Numbered from the stretch's first letter, positions 17,082 to 25,354 are shown. The stretch is DNA of 64,000 bases from Rubrivirga sp. SAORIC476 (GCF_002283555.1 NZ_MVOI01000003.1:1476798-1540797), one strand, 5' to 3'. Translations and numbers: made by a program. Notes: generated from the sequence alone by a model not told the origin.

Positions 17082-17638
17082 GCCTCCGGCCGACGCGGGA
17101 GATCGTCGCCGGGCTTCGGCGGGCGGAGGTCGGCCTGATGGAGGCGGTAGGCGAGCGTCTTCAGGTGGTCGGCGTCGCGCTGGACGATGCTCAGGGCGAG
17201 GCCGTACAGGTCGGTCGCCTCGCCGTCGAGGGTGGCCGCACGGCTCCACGCCTCCGCCGGGACCGCCGTCATCGCCTCGCGGAACGCGGCGCGGGCGGCG
17301 CGGAGATCGGTCAGCAGGTCGGCCAGCGACCGGTCGTTGGCCCCCTCGGGCCCGGCCGGGGCCGGGGAGGTGAAGGCGGGCGCCTCCTCGGCCTGGAGGC
17401 GCGCGACCCAGTCAGGGTACACGTCGCGGTCGAGCGCGGCGAGCGCGGCGAACGTCTCCTTGGCCGTCAGGTCGCCCGGCATCGGCGCCTGCTCGACGGC
17501 CCACGTCGGCAGGGCAGCCAGCAGCGGAGCGAGCGCGGTGGACTCGTCCTCCAGCCAGCCGAGTTGGTCGAGGAGCGCCTCGCGGCGGGCGGCCAACGTG
17601 GAAGCGTCGCGGCGGGGCTCAGCGTAACGGTCCAGCAT
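17078..17638 (-). CDS. DinB-like four-helix-bundle protein
   Basis: 186 residues, start ATG at 17638 (MLDRYAEPRRDASTLAARRE). It reads like the DinB/YfiT fold: an N-terminal helix, GWLEDESTALAPLLAAL, then WAVEQAPMPGDLTAKETFAALAAL and the closing LSIVQRDADHLKTLAYRL. Typical members hold a metal with three His; here only the final DADH is clear, so it may be a non-metal or diverged member. DinB-like proteins include thiol S-transferases and mycothiol-dependent enzymes; the exact function cannot be assigned. It is coupled to the alpha/beta hydrolase by a GTGA overlap. Confidence 0.6.
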   Translation of the reverse strand: MLDRYAEPRRDASTLAARREALLDQLGWLEDESTALAPLLAALPTWAVEQAPMPGDLTAKETFAALAALDRDVYPDWVARLQAEEAPAFTSPAPAGPEGANDRSLADLLTDLRAARAAFREAMTAVPAEAWSRAATLDGEATDLYGLALSIVQRDADHLKTLAYRLHQADLRPPKPGDDLPRRPEA

Positions 17639-17715
17639 AGCGGGCAAGGGGGATCAGACACAGGGCAGGGAGCGGAGGACAGCCTCTTGCCCTGTGCCCC
17701 CTCACCCGTGCCGTT

Positions 17716-18360
17716 CTAGGCGTGCGCCGGGTTGGAGGCCTGGGCGCCGTCGACGGCGTCCTCCACCTCGGCGACGAACGCGAGGCGGTCGCGGAGGGTG
17801 TGGACGTTGTTCTCCGGCTTGTGCTGCCAGTCCCCCGCGGGCTGGCCGTTCTTGCGGCGCTCCAGGAAGTCGAGCCGGTCCTCCAGGCGGGCCTTGGGCA
17901 CGAGCAGCTTGTCGAGCCCGAAGTGGGCCTCGTCGCGCGACATGAAGGTCAGGTCGTACTCCTTCGACATGACGATGGCCTCCTCGGGGCAGACCTCCTC
18001 GCAGAAGCCGCAGTAGATGCAGCGCAGCATGTTGATCTCGAACCACTCCGGCTCGCGCTCCTTGATGTCGTCGGCGACCTCGTGGGCCTGCATCGAGATG
18101 GCGAGCGGCGGGCAGGACCGGGCGCAGAGGCCGCAGGCGACGCAGCGCGGGCGGCCCTGCTCCTCGACGAGGACTGGACGGCCGCGATACGAGTCCGGCG
18201 GGTACCACTGCTCCTCGGGGTACTCGAAGGCGTAGCTGTCGAGCGACATCTTCGAGGCCGAGTAGCCGAGGCCCTTGAAGATCTCCGGCAGGTAGAGGCG
18301 CTCCCAGAAGTTGAGCGTCCGCTCGTCGGGCGTGGCGTTGTTGACGGGCGTTCCGGGCAT
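17716..18360 (-). CDS. nuoI: NADH-quinone oxidoreductase subunit I (NuoI)
   Basis: The peripheral two-cluster subunit of complex I that passes electrons between 4Fe-4S clusters N6a and N6b. 214 residues. Both clusters are intact: CVACGLCARSCPPLAISM and CIYCGFCEEVCPEEAIVMSK (about residues 75-130). The N-terminal part (LNFWERLYLPEIFKGLGYSA) is the amphipathic membrane contact. No other nuo gene is adjacent, so the complex I operon is elsewhere or split; the C-terminal 60 residues are longer than in many NuoI. The start is ATG at 18360. Confidence 0.93.
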   Translation of the reverse strand: MPGTPVNNATPDERTLNFWERLYLPEIFKGLGYSASKMSLDSYAFEYPEEQWYPPDSYRGRPVLVEEQGRPRCVACGLCARSCPPLAISMQAHEVADDIKEREPEWFEINMLRCIYCGFCEEVCPEEAIVMSKEYDLTFMSRDEAHFGLDKLLVPKARLEDRLDFLERRKNGQPAGDWQHKPENNVHTLRDRLAFVAEVEDAVDGAQASNPAHA

Positions 18361-18412
18361 CGGTCAGGCAGAGGGCGAGGACTCGGAAGCTACGCTGCCT
18401 CGTGCGCCGGGT

Positions 18413-18982
18413 TCACGGCCCGCCGTCGGCTTGACGCGGCCTTCCCGGTCCCTCGGCGTCCGCGTCCGGCTCCTCCGGCCGCACGAACGTCCACCGATCG
18501 ACCGGGTCGGCGACCGCACCGATGACGCCTCCCCAGAACGCTCCGCTGGGCGTCGACAAGGCGCCGAGCCCCAGGACGATGAACGGCGTCTCCTCCCCGC
18601 ACCCGACGTCGGAGCAGATCAGCAGGCCCAGCGCCGCCCCGGCGATGCCCGTCACGAGCGCGCCCGTGCCCGCCCCTCGGAACATGCTTCGCCGCCGGTT
18701 CCGCGACTCGAAGGCGGCGACGAACGGCGTGCCGACCAGCCGCAGGTCGCCCGTCTGCGGGTCCACCCAGGAGGTCGTGTCCGGCTCGATGCGCAGCCCC
18801 TCGACCAGGTACCGCGTCCCATCTACCAGTGACAGGATGCCCTGGCCTCCGGCCACCTCCGCCGCGACCTCCCCGAGGCGGTCGGGCCCGACGATGTGGG
18901 ACGAGCCCTGAACGCTCGCACAGCCGGTGAGCACCAGCAGGGCGAGAAGGACGAACGGACGGAGAAGCGAGACCTGAAGCAT
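18413..18982 (-). CDS. Uncharacterised lipoprotein
   Basis: 189 residues. The signal peptide LRPFVLLALLVLTGCASVQG ends in a lipobox Cys. A positively charged stretch (SRNRRRSMFRGAGTGALVTG) leads into Gly/Ala-rich helices (GIAGAALGLLICSDVGCGE and LGALSTPSGAFWGGVIGAVA), which are probably membrane-associated, and the tail is charged. No domain is recognised. The start ATG at 18982 follows a -7-like box (GACTTTGG, 19006-19013). It is a neighbour of a similar small exported gene at 19072, with no obvious shared role. Confidence 0.65.
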   Translation of the reverse strand: MLQVSLLRPFVLLALLVLTGCASVQGSSHIVGPDRLGEVAAEVAGGQGILSLVDGTRYLVEGLRIEPDTTSWVDPQTGDLRLVGTPFVAAFESRNRRRSMFRGAGTGALVTGIAGAALGLLICSDVGCGEETPFIVLGLGALSTPSGAFWGGVIGAVADPVDRWTFVRPEEPDADAEGPGRPRQADGGP

Positions 18983-19005
18983 CGGGCGACAGCGAGAGTG
19001 TCCGT

Positions 19006-19013
19006 CCAAAGTC
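19006..19013 (-). promoter_or_regulatory. -7-like box GACTTTGG upstream of the lipoprotein gene
   Basis: The minus-strand sequence GACTTTGG lies 24 bases before the ATG at 18982. It differs from TACTTTGG, found at 16118, in one base. Pattern evidence only. Confidence 0.35.
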
Positions 19014-19053
19014 CCCCACGACGAGGCGCCCGTCCTGATCCGATCCTACCAGT

Positions 19054-19083
19054 CCGCCCGCCTCGGCACGATCACCGAGGCGG
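19054..19083 (-). terminator. Hairpin at the end of the 19072 gene
   Basis: The left arm CCGCCCGCCTCGG (19054-19066) is identical to that of the hairpin at 19722. The loop is CACGATCA and the right arm CCGAGGCGG is inside the last codons of the gene. No T-run follows. Its paired position after a gene suggests a factor-assisted stop, but this is inferred. Confidence 0.5.
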
Positions 19084-19632
19084 CAGCACAGCGCGGGGCA
19101 GACGCCCGACCACGATGGTCGGCCCGAAGCCGACCACCGGAAGCGCGTCGTTGACGTGCGCGAAGCCGACCATGCCGAGGCCGACCGACGGCCCCCGCCC
19201 CGCGGCGGGGATGATGGAGACGAGGGCCTGCATGCCCACGTAGGCGCCCGGGACCACGCGGGAGCGCCCCTCGGCGTAGCGGGGATCATCGTACTCGGAC
19301 CGCGTCGCGCGCACCAGCGACGGCCCGGCGACGGCCGCGAGGAGAAACGGGCCCCGCTGGCCCCGCACGCCGACGGCGACGTGTCCCTCCCCGAACCCAT
19401 CGCTCCCGAACAGGTCGCCGCCTCCCGAGACGCCGACCTGCACGACGAGCGGACCGCCGCCCAGCGGCCGCGTCACCTGGAGGCTCGCGCCCAGGAGGTC
19501 CCACCCGGGGTCCTCGCCGTCCGCGAGGACGTAGCCGATCTCGGACCCGAGCCCACCCCACGCTGGCGGACGGTCCTGCGCCGACACGGCGACGGCGACC
19601 AGCATGACCAGGACGAGGAGAAGGGGGCGCAT
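19072..19632 (-). CDS. Secreted protein, probable outer-membrane barrel
   Basis: 186 residues from the ATG at 19632, with a signal peptide MRPLLLVLVMLVAVAVSAQ. The mature part is a run of Gly-rich amphipathic strands (GLGSEIGYVLADGEDPGWDL, LLGASLQVTRPLGGGPLVVQ, VGVRGQRGPFLLAAVAGPSL), ending VVGFGPTIVVGRLPRAVL. This pattern fits an 8-stranded porin-like fold, but I cannot name a family. The gene is separated by a hairpin from the lipoprotein downstream. A TAGTCTGA box is at about 19692. Confidence 0.55.
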   Translation of the reverse strand: MRPLLLVLVMLVAVAVSAQDRPPAWGGLGSEIGYVLADGEDPGWDLLGASLQVTRPLGGGPLVVQVGVSGGGDLFGSDGFGEGHVAVGVRGQRGPFLLAAVAGPSLVRATRSEYDDPRYAEGRSRVVPGAYVGMQALVSIIPAAGRGPSVGLGMVGFAHVNDALPVVGFGPTIVVGRLPRAVLPPR

Positions 19633-19721
19633 GGAGGCGGGATGGAAGGAGGCGGCCAAGAACGCCTGCCCCGTCACCCCCCCTCTGATCCAATCAGACT
19701 AGACCATGCCCCGAACGCAGA

Positions 19722-19755
19722 CCGCCCGCCTCGGCACGGTCACCGAGGCGGGCGG
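19722..19755 (-). terminator. 13-base-pair perfect hairpin after the 19784 gene
   Basis: The arms CCGCCCGCCTCGG (19722-19734) and CCGAGGCGGGCGG (19743-19755) pair perfectly around the loop CACGGTCA. It lies 29 bases past the stop of the 19784 gene on the minus strand. It is a near-copy of the hairpin at 19054 (same left arm, loop differing by one base). There is no T-run. It is part of the recurrent CCGAGGCGG family. Confidence 0.6.
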
Positions 19756-19783
19756 AACAGGGTCACGCGGAGGCGCCGGGCGC

Positions 19784-20239
19784 TTAGCGCGGGTCAATCT
19801 CCGAGATGAACAGCGTCGCCTCGACGAGGTCGTCGCCGTAGGTACCGACCCAGATGTCGTAGAGCCCGGCGTCGGCGCCCGGGATGACGAGGATCGGGTC
19901 GCCGTCGCCGTAGCTGTCGTCGTCGCAGGCCCAGGAGCCGTCCGGCAGGTTCACGAGGATGGTCGTGTCCTCGCTGGAGACGGCGTAGATGTAGAGGGTG
20001 CTGCTCCCGGACGTGGTGTAGTAGAGGTCCACGTCGGGCGCGTCGGCCACGAAGCCGTAGTTGCAGCCCCGCTCGCTGACCTCCTCGGTGCCACCGGCGG
20101 TGACCTCGATGTCGTAGGGGTCGTTCGGGAAGCCCTCTTCGAGGCGGACGTCGCCGTAGAGCGGCTCGGCGCCGGGGTCCTGGGCGAGGGCCGGGGCCGC
20201 CGTCAGGGCGAGGAGGGCGAGGGGAAGGAGGAAGCGCAT
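19784..20239 (-). CDS. Small secreted beta-rich protein (PPC-like)
   Basis: 151 residues with the signal peptide MRFLLPLALLALTAAPALAQ. The mature protein is acidic and beta-rich: DPYDIEVTAGGTEEVSERGC, VDLYYTTSGSSTLYIYAVSS, ILVNLPDGSWACDDDSYGDG, GADAGLYDIWVGTYGDDLVE. The DVDLYY and YDIWVGTY blocks resemble a pre-peptidase C-terminal (PPC) beta-sandwich that often decorates secreted proteins in this phylum. One Cys pair may be bridged. A free-standing PPC-like domain is unusual; the role may be binding or adhesion. The start is ATG at 20239. Confidence 0.6.
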   Translation of the reverse strand: MRFLLPLALLALTAAPALAQDPGAEPLYGDVRLEEGFPNDPYDIEVTAGGTEEVSERGCNYGFVADAPDVDLYYTTSGSSTLYIYAVSSEDTTILVNLPDGSWACDDDSYGDGDPILVIPGADAGLYDIWVGTYGDDLVEATLFISEIDPR

Positions 20240-20635
20240 GAGGGGTGCGAGAGTGTGGGGGAAAACCCGGTGAGCCGGGACTGCAGAATCCCTCTCCTGC
20301 GTCCAAAAGGCAAGAGCCCCGGCAGGATTGGAACCGAGGACCCAGCCGCCGGACGACGTAAACTGGTCACGTGAAGCCCCTGATTTTTTTGCAGAAGGAG
20401 GACAGGTCCCGACGAAGCATCTTCGATCAGGCCTCTCTGCCGAGCCCAGGCTACCTGTTCACAGAGTCCAGCGAGAGCCGGGGCGAGGACTTGCGACGGC
20501 ATGCTCCCTGGGACCTACACGTCCTCACGCACCACAGCATACCCTTGCCCAAACTCCACCTTGACATGATCGAAGGGGAGATATACAATTAACATACTAT
20601 TTTTTCCCCTACGCCCCACACTTGATCAGACGTTG
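20240..20635. other. Gene-poor stretch with lower G+C and a tRNA-like remnant
   Basis: Nearly 400 bases without a convincing gene. On the minus strand from about 20300 to 20375 there is a degenerate tRNA-like segment: GGTTCCAATCCTGCCGGGGCT resembles a T-arm and acceptor 3' half, but the loop has C at the purine position and the stem is broken, so it is not a working tRNA. From about 20530 to 20635 the base composition falls sharply (TACAATTAACATACTATTTT). The combination fits a scar of an old integration, though I see no integrase. Confidence 0.4.
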
Positions 20636-20797
20636 ATGACATCCACAGTAAAAGCATGCCGTGCGGCCGTCCTGTCGCTCATGATCCTGATCGGCTCCGT
20701 CCCTGCGTTCGGTGCGGAATCTTGTTACCAGGACGGAGGCAATTCGGGCTGCGACACGGACGCGTACTACGATCAGTCGGAGGACAGGACGTACTGA
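20636..20797 (+). CDS. Tiny exported Cys-containing protein, possibly cut short by an in-frame TGA
   Basis: 53 residues, too short for usual gene calling. A good signal peptide (VKACRAAVLSLMILIGSVPA, cut after FGA) is followed by ESCYQDGGNSGCDTDAYYDQ and then SEDRTY, ending at TGA (20795-20797). If the TGA is read through, the same frame continues to 20920 with SRFCGDGEYFSGSLGGKAKR, which is equally protein-like and has a third Cys. A W codon (TGG) mutated to TGA would explain it. No family is recognised. The upstream region is A+T-rich, as expected for a promoter. Confidence 0.45.
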   Translation: MTSTVKACRAAVLSLMILIGSVPAFGAESCYQDGGNSGCDTDAYYDQSEDRTY

Positions 20798-20940
20798 TCC
20801 AGGTTCTGCGGCGACGGCGAATACTTCTCAGGCTCTCTGGGTGGGAAGGCCAAGCGGCGGCCGTCTGCGACTGGCCCTTCTGGATCCGTCTGCTGGCCCC
20901 CTGCCCTTCACTCTCCATGACCTTTGCCCATCAATCTCGC

Positions 20941-21613
20941 ATGACACGTCCCGTCTCCTTCATCGCTGCCGCCCTCCTCCTCGTCGGGTGCGAACCTCAA
21001 CACCGCCGACCTCGGCCTCCGGGACGGAGACGCCCCTGTCCTTGTCCGCTCCTACATCGCACCCGAAGACCGGCCCCAGACGCCCGAAGCGCGCCGTGCA
21101 TTGAATGAGGCGGGCCGCGCCGCGCTGATGGAGACCGAGGACATCTTTCAGACCTCCACCTCCTGGGCCGAGGCTGACCGCCGCCTCCGTGTCCTCATCG
21201 ACCAGCAGGAGGACCCGCTCTACCGCCGCCGGTTTGAGGAGGCCGCGGCGGCCCGGATGCTCCGTCTGGGTGTGCTCCAGCGATCGGACGCGCCCGAGGC
21301 TCTGGAGACTACTGGCCACTACACGCAGATGCTGGTCCGCCATGGAAGCCCCGACACGCCCCTGCTCGCGGACGCGATCAGCCGGCTGGACGGTCACTGG
21401 TCGGCAGATCGTGTCGCCGAGGTGGCCTCGGGGGCACTCCGAGCGGCCGAGGCGTACGCGGCACGCGGCGAGACCTGCGACGACTGCCGGTCCGGCGACG
21501 CGTCTTCCTCGACTCCACCAGAGGTCGTCGCCACGTCGGCGTCCCAGGGGACCTTCGACGCCGAGGGGGCCGAGGCGGTCCGTCGCCTCCAGGCTCTGGC
21601 AGCGAGGTCGTAG
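20941..21613 (+). pseudogene. Frameshifted lipoprotein gene
   Basis: The ATG at 20941 starts a perfect lipoprotein signal, MTRPVSFIAAALLLVGC, but the frame then runs into Arg/Pro nonsense and stops at 21108. From the base after the lipobox (20990) a second frame reads ANLNTADLGLRDGDAPVLVR and YIAPEDRPQTPEARRALNEA and continues cleanly to 21613, with helical text such as DRRLRVLIDQQEDPLYRRRF. A loss of two bases at the GCGC of the lipobox region (tgc-gcg-aac to tgc-gaa-c) explains both. The sequence may be a pseudogene or contain an assembly error. Translation could otherwise begin only at a TTG at 21101. No domain is recognised. Confidence 0.7.
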
Positions 21614-21622
21614 CGCCCACAG

Positions 21623-22240
21623 TCAGGTCGCCTTGACGATGCCATTCTCCCAGGCCCACGCCACCGCCTCGCGCGCCGAGCCGACGCCCAGCTTCGAGTA
21701 GACCGCCGCGAGGTGGTTGCGGACGGTGTTCTCAGCGATCCGCAGGCGCTCGCCAATGGAAGCGTTGTCGAGGCCGCGCGCCATCAGCACCAGCACCTCG
21801 TGCTCGCGGCCGGTCAGCGGGGAGAGCATCTCGGGCTTGCGCGGGATCGGCACGAACCAGCGGCCCTCGCCGCGGTGCACCGCCAGCACCGCCTCACGGA
21901 CGGCCGTCGGGTGCTGGTCCTTGGTGATGTAGCCCGCCGCACCCGCCTCCAGCAGCCCGTGGATGGTCGCCGAGTCGTTGTACGCCGAGAGCGCCAGGAT
22001 GCGCGGCGCCTCGGGATCCTCGCCGAGCGCGGCGGCCACTTCCGGGCCGGTCACCTCGGGCATGTTCATGTCGAGCAGCAGCACGTCCGGGCGGAGGCGG
22101 CGGACCACCTTGAGCGCCTCGGCGCCGTCGGCGGCCTCCCCGACCACCTCCACCTGACCGCCCTTTTCGAGCGCGTCGCGGATGCCGGCGCGGAAGACGG
22201 GATGATCGTCGGCGACGACGACGGTAACGGGAGTGGACAT
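21623..22240 (-). CDS. LuxR/NarL-family response regulator
   Basis: 205 residues from the ATG at 22240 (MSTPVTVVVADDHPVFRAGI). A CheY-like receiver (acidic DD, phospho-Asp in LLLDMNMPEVTGPEV, Lys in YITKDQHPTAV) is followed by a LuxR-type winged helix-turn-helix (LTGREHEVLVLMARGLDNAS, then ENTVRNHLAAVYSKLGVGSA). It acts as the DNA-binding partner of the histidine kinase 39 bases upstream (22280). The regulated genes are not visible; the target may be close by. The frame is open upstream but non-protein. Confidence 0.93.
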   Translation of the reverse strand: MSTPVTVVVADDHPVFRAGIRDALEKGGQVEVVGEAADGAEALKVVRRLRPDVLLLDMNMPEVTGPEVAAALGEDPEAPRILALSAYNDSATIHGLLEAGAAGYITKDQHPTAVREAVLAVHRGEGRWFVPIPRKPEMLSPLTGREHEVLVLMARGLDNASIGERLRIAENTVRNHLAAVYSKLGVGSAREAVAWAWENGIVKAT

Positions 22241-22279
22241 GGCGGGAGTCGAAAGAGGAGGCCGCATGGACGGCGAGAG

Positions 22280-23416
22280 CTAGGAGAGGGAGGCGGGCTC
22301 GCGGGCGACCGTGGGCCCCGGCATCGCGGCCTCGGCGACGGGACGCACGCGGACGGGAATCGAGAGGGCGACGCGGGTGCCGCCGAGTGGGCTGCGCCCC
22401 AGCGAGAGATCGGCCCGCAGCAGGTCGGCCCGCTCCTGGATGCCGAGCAGGCCGTAGTGGCCGCGGGCGGCGTAGTCGAGCGCGTCGTCGGCCGGAGGGC
22501 CCACGCCATCGTCGTCGACGGTGAGCAGGAGCGCGCCGTCGGCGGCCTCCAGCCTCACCTCGATGCGCACGCCGCCTGCGTGCTGGACGGCGTTGTTGAG
22601 CGCCTCCTGCGCGATGCGGTAGAGGGCGAGGCGCTTCTCGTCGGACAGCGCCGGCCCCTCGGCGACGGTGCGGGCCGTCGCGTCGGCGCGAAAACGGACG
22701 TCGAGGCGGTGGTCCTCGCCCCACCCGGCGCGGTCGGCGAGGGCAGCCAGCGCGGCGGTCACGCCGAAGGCGTCGAGCGCCGACGGCCGGAGCTCGTCGC
22801 AGAGCGCCCGCAGTTCACCGACGACCGAGGTGACAGCCTCGCGCGCCGTCTCGCCGCCGGGCGTCCCGCCGAGCGCCATCTGCACGGCGCAGAGGTCCTG
22901 CACGGGACCATCGTGGAGCTCGCGCGCGACGTGGGCGCGCTCGGCCTCGCGCGCCGCCGCCAGCCGCCGCCGGAACGCGGACCGCGTGCGCCGCGCCTTG
23001 CGCGCCCGCCGCTCCCAGACCACGGCGCCGCCCAGCAGCCCGATCAGCCCGAACGCCAACAGGCCCAGCGCGAGCGTCCCCACGGGGACCGCCGTCGCCA
23101 GCCGGACCACCGCCCGGTCGTCCACGTCGAGCGCGAACGGGGCCGAGGTGGGGCCGGACAGCGCGCTCACGTCGAGGGCGCCTGCCCGCGAGGCGCGGTC
23201 GAGGGCGTCCACGAAGGCCGCGTAGGGCAGGGTCACGGCGGGTCGCCCCTCGGCGCCCTGCCCGAACACGACCACGCTGTCGCGCACGACGCGGAAGTGG
23301 ACCAGCCGCCCGCCGCTCTCGACGAACCCCGCCACCTCAGGCCGCGCGCCGGCCGACTGCGCCGAGGCGGGCAGGGCCGACGCCACCAGGGCGAGCACGA
23401 GAAGGAGCGGACGCAC
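22280..23416 (-). CDS. Membrane sensor histidine kinase, HisKA_3 (NarX/DegS) type
   Basis: 378 residues. A signal sequence (VLALVASALPASAQ) and a periplasmic domain (about 20-125, FRVVRDSVVVFGQGAEG) are followed by one membrane helix (LALGLLAFGLIGLLGGAVVW). Phospho-acceptor His lies in AHVARELHDGPVQDLCAVQM. The ATPase domain shows IAQEALNNAVQHAG (N box), VDDDGVGPP (G1) and HYGLLGIQERADLL (G2). The start is GTG at 23416. A TAGCTTGC box lies about 20 bases upstream, on the minus strand. It pairs with the NarL regulator next to it; the signal is unknown. Confidence 0.92.
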   Translation of the reverse strand: MRPLLLVLALVASALPASAQSAGARPEVAGFVESGGRLVHFRVVRDSVVVFGQGAEGRPAVTLPYAAFVDALDRASRAGALDVSALSGPTSAPFALDVDDRAVVRLATAVPVGTLALGLLAFGLIGLLGGAVVWERRARKARRTRSAFRRRLAAAREAERAHVARELHDGPVQDLCAVQMALGGTPGGETAREAVTSVVGELRALCDELRPSALDAFGVTAALAALADRAGWGEDHRLDVRFRADATARTVAEGPALSDEKRLALYRIAQEALNNAVQHAGGVRIEVRLEAADGALLLTVDDDGVGPPADDALDYAARGHYGLLGIQERADLLRADLSLGRSPLGGTRVALSIPVRVRPVAEAAMPGPTVAREPASLS

Positions 23417-23540
23417 GGATGTGGGAGGGGGACCTCTGCAAGCTAGGCCTGTCCCCCGCTGCGCCCTGGTGCGGATGGACTACAGACTAGAAAGGGAAGG
23501 CGAGCGACCTCGCCTCCCCCTGGCGCTGCGCGCCCCAACG

Positions 23541-24467
23541 CTACGCCGCCTGAGCGCCGTCGACGAAGGTGAGCCAGCCGCGCGCGTTGGCCGTGTCGCG
23601 GAGCGCCTCGAAGTACGCCGCCTGGAGGTCGGCCGTGATCGGGCCGCGGCTGCCCGAGCCCACCGTGTAGTGGTCCACCGAGCGGACCGGCGTGACCTCG
23701 GCGGCCGTCCCGGTGAAGAACACCTCGTCGGCGATGTAGAGCGCCTCGCGCGGGAGGCTCCGCTCGATGACCTCGTAGCCGCGCTCGCGGGCGATCGTCA
23801 TCACCGAGTCGCGCGTGATGCCGGGCAGGATGGAGAGCGTCTGCGGCGGCGTCGCGATCACGCCGTCGCGGATCACGAACAGGTTCTCGCCCGAGCCCTC
23901 CGAGAGGAGCCCGTCGACGCTCAGCGCGATGCCCTCCGAGAAGCCGTTCTTGATGGCTTCCATCTTGATGAGGCTGCCACCGAGGTAGTTGCCGCCCGCC
24001 TTCGCCATCGCCGGGAGCGTGTTGGGCGCCGGGCGGTTCCACGACGACACCTGCACGTCGACGCCCTGCTCCAGGGCCTCTGTGCCGAGGTACTGGCCCC
24101 ACTCCCAGACGGCGATCGCCGTGTGGACCGGGTTGTTGAGCGGGTTGACGCCCATCGGGCCGTGCCCACGGAACGACACCGGGCGGATGTAGCACGACTG
24201 CAACCCGCTCGCCGCGACCGTCTCGATGACGGCCTCGCACAGCTCGTCGACGGTGTAGCCCAGCTCCATCCGGTGGATCTTCGCCGAGTCGACCAGCCGC
24301 GCCATGTGCTCCTCCAGGCGGAAGATCGCCGGGCCGCGGTCGGTGTCGTACGCGCGGATGCCCTCGAACACGGACGAGCCGTAGTGGACGACGTGGGAGA
24401 GCACGTGGATGGTGGCGTCCTCGTAGGCGACCAGGTCGCCGTTGAACCAGATGCGGGGCTTCGACAT
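23541..24467 (-). CDS. ilvE: Branched-chain amino acid aminotransferase
   Basis: A class IV PLP aminotransferase, 308 residues, acting on valine, leucine and isoleucine with 2-oxoglutarate. The start [20 protein letters not shown] is the family's start; the frame is open far upstream, but with no such content. Clear blocks: [50 protein letters not shown], the PLP-lysine region [20 protein letters not shown], and [13 protein letters not shown]. It is the shorter (about 300-residue) bacterial type. It stands alone; a TATCCTTTTTTG box is at 24537-24548. Confidence 0.93.
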   Translation of the reverse strand: MSKPRIWFNGDLVAYEDATIHVLSHVVHYGSSVFEGIRAYDTDRGPAIFRLEEHMARLVDSAKIHRMELGYTVDELCEAVIETVAASGLQSCYIRPVSFRGHGPMGVNPLNNPVHTAIAVWEWGQYLGTEALEQGVDVQVSSWNRPAPNTLPAMAKAGGNYLGGSLIKMEAIKNGFSEGIALSVDGLLSEGSGENLFVIRDGVIATPPQTLSILPGITRDSVMTIARERGYEVIERSLPREALYIADEVFFTGTAAEVTPVRSVDHYTVGSGSRGPITADLQAAYFEALRDTANARGWLTFVDGAQAA

Positions 24468-24792
24468 GGGAGGGGGGAGAGGGGAGCCGGTCTCGCTCGC
24501 CGGACCGTGGCGGCGCCAGCGGGATCCGCGTGGGCGCAAAAAAGGATAGCGAGCCCCCGCAAGCCGGAAGCGCTTCCGAGTGCGTTTCGGCGCAGTCTTC
24601 GCCGTTGGCCGGTGCACTGGAGCCCCCCCGGCCGGAGGCTCTGTGGCAATGGAAGATTCCGTCGTGACCTTTGTGGGCCGAGGGAGGTAAGAGATTCCCC
24701 TGTTCTGTGGGGTCCGGCGAACGGGCCTGCCTGTGTCCTGTTCGTCCCGCCCTCGATTTCCGCCCCGTCTGTCGGGCCGAGCCCTCTCTCTC
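24468..24792. other. Intergenic stretch between divergent ilvE and a lipoprotein gene
   Basis: 325 bases with no gene found in any frame. It should hold the promoters of both neighbours. On the minus strand there is TATCCTTTTTTG at 24537-24548, next to the ilvE start. On the plus strand the sequence CTTTGTGGG (about 24670) followed by GTAAGAGATT is a possible but weak promoter for the lipoprotein at 24793. Confidence 0.4.
24537..24548 (-). promoter_or_regulatory. Probable ilvE promoter box
   Basis: The minus-strand sequence TATCCTTTTTTG resembles TATCTTTT upstream of rpmH and fits the TAnnTTTG class. It lies 70 bases upstream of the ilvE start. Confidence 0.4.
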
Positions 24793-25305
24793 ATGCGCCT
24801 CTCCCTGCTCTCCCTCGTCGCCTTGGCGACGGTCGCCCTCACCGCCTGCGACTCCGGCGACGCCATCGACCCGCCGACCCCGGCCGACGTCGCGGGCGTC
24901 TACGCGTTCGAGGCCTTCCGCTTCCAGCCGACCTCGACGGCGCTGGTGGGCGTGAGCGTGCTGGACACGCTCGTGGCGGCCGAGTCCTTCATCGAACTGC
25001 TCGACAGCGGACAGGCCACGCTCCGCTTCCGGCGCGTCGGCGGCACGACACGCTTCGTCGCGGCCGACTTCGAGGTCCGCCGCCAGCAGATCCGGCTGAC
25101 GTTCCAGGGCGGCAACGAGGACACGCTGGGGCGCTTGGTGCTGCCCAACGTGCTCACGTTCGACCGCGGCGACGGCGGCGTGCTGACGCTCTCGGAGTCG
25201 TTCACGGCCAACCTGGAGGCCTACGACGCGACCCGCTACGGCGGCTTTACCGCCATCCCGGGCACCCTCACGCTCCGGGTCCGGACCTCCGCGGCCTCCC
25301 TCTAG
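24793..25305 (+). CDS. Uncharacterised lipoprotein
   Basis: 170 residues from the ATG at 24793 ([19 protein letters not shown], lipobox Cys at 19). The mature region is a compact beta-rich domain, with [20 protein letters not shown] near its start, [20 protein letters not shown] in the middle and [10 protein letters not shown] at the end. It looks like a lipocalin-like or calycin fold, but I cannot assign one. The gene lies 49 bases before the large barrel gene and may be cotranscribed with it. Confidence 0.65.
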   Translation: MRLSLLSLVALATVALTACDSGDAIDPPTPADVAGVYAFEAFRFQPTSTALVGVSVLDTLVAAESFIELLDSGQATLRFRRVGGTTRFVAADFEVRRQQIRLTFQGGNEDTLGRLVLPNVLTFDRGDGGVLTLSESFTANLEAYDATRYGGFTAIPGTLTLRVRTSAASL

Positions 25306-25354
25306 GCCCGTCCTCGTCTCTCGTCTCTCGCCGTCCGCGACTCCCCCCGTCCGC

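Noticed and set aside
20300-20375. A functional tRNA on the minus strand
   Set aside because: The T-loop lacks the purine, the T-stem does not pair, and no D-arm or anticodon arm can be built.
20371-20592. A 73-residue open frame MKPLIFLQKEDRSRRSIFDQ in the low-G+C tract
   Set aside because: GTG start, no signal, no motif, and it overlaps the tRNA-like scar; codon use is unlike all genes nearby. It cannot be excluded as a small foreign gene, but I cannot support it.
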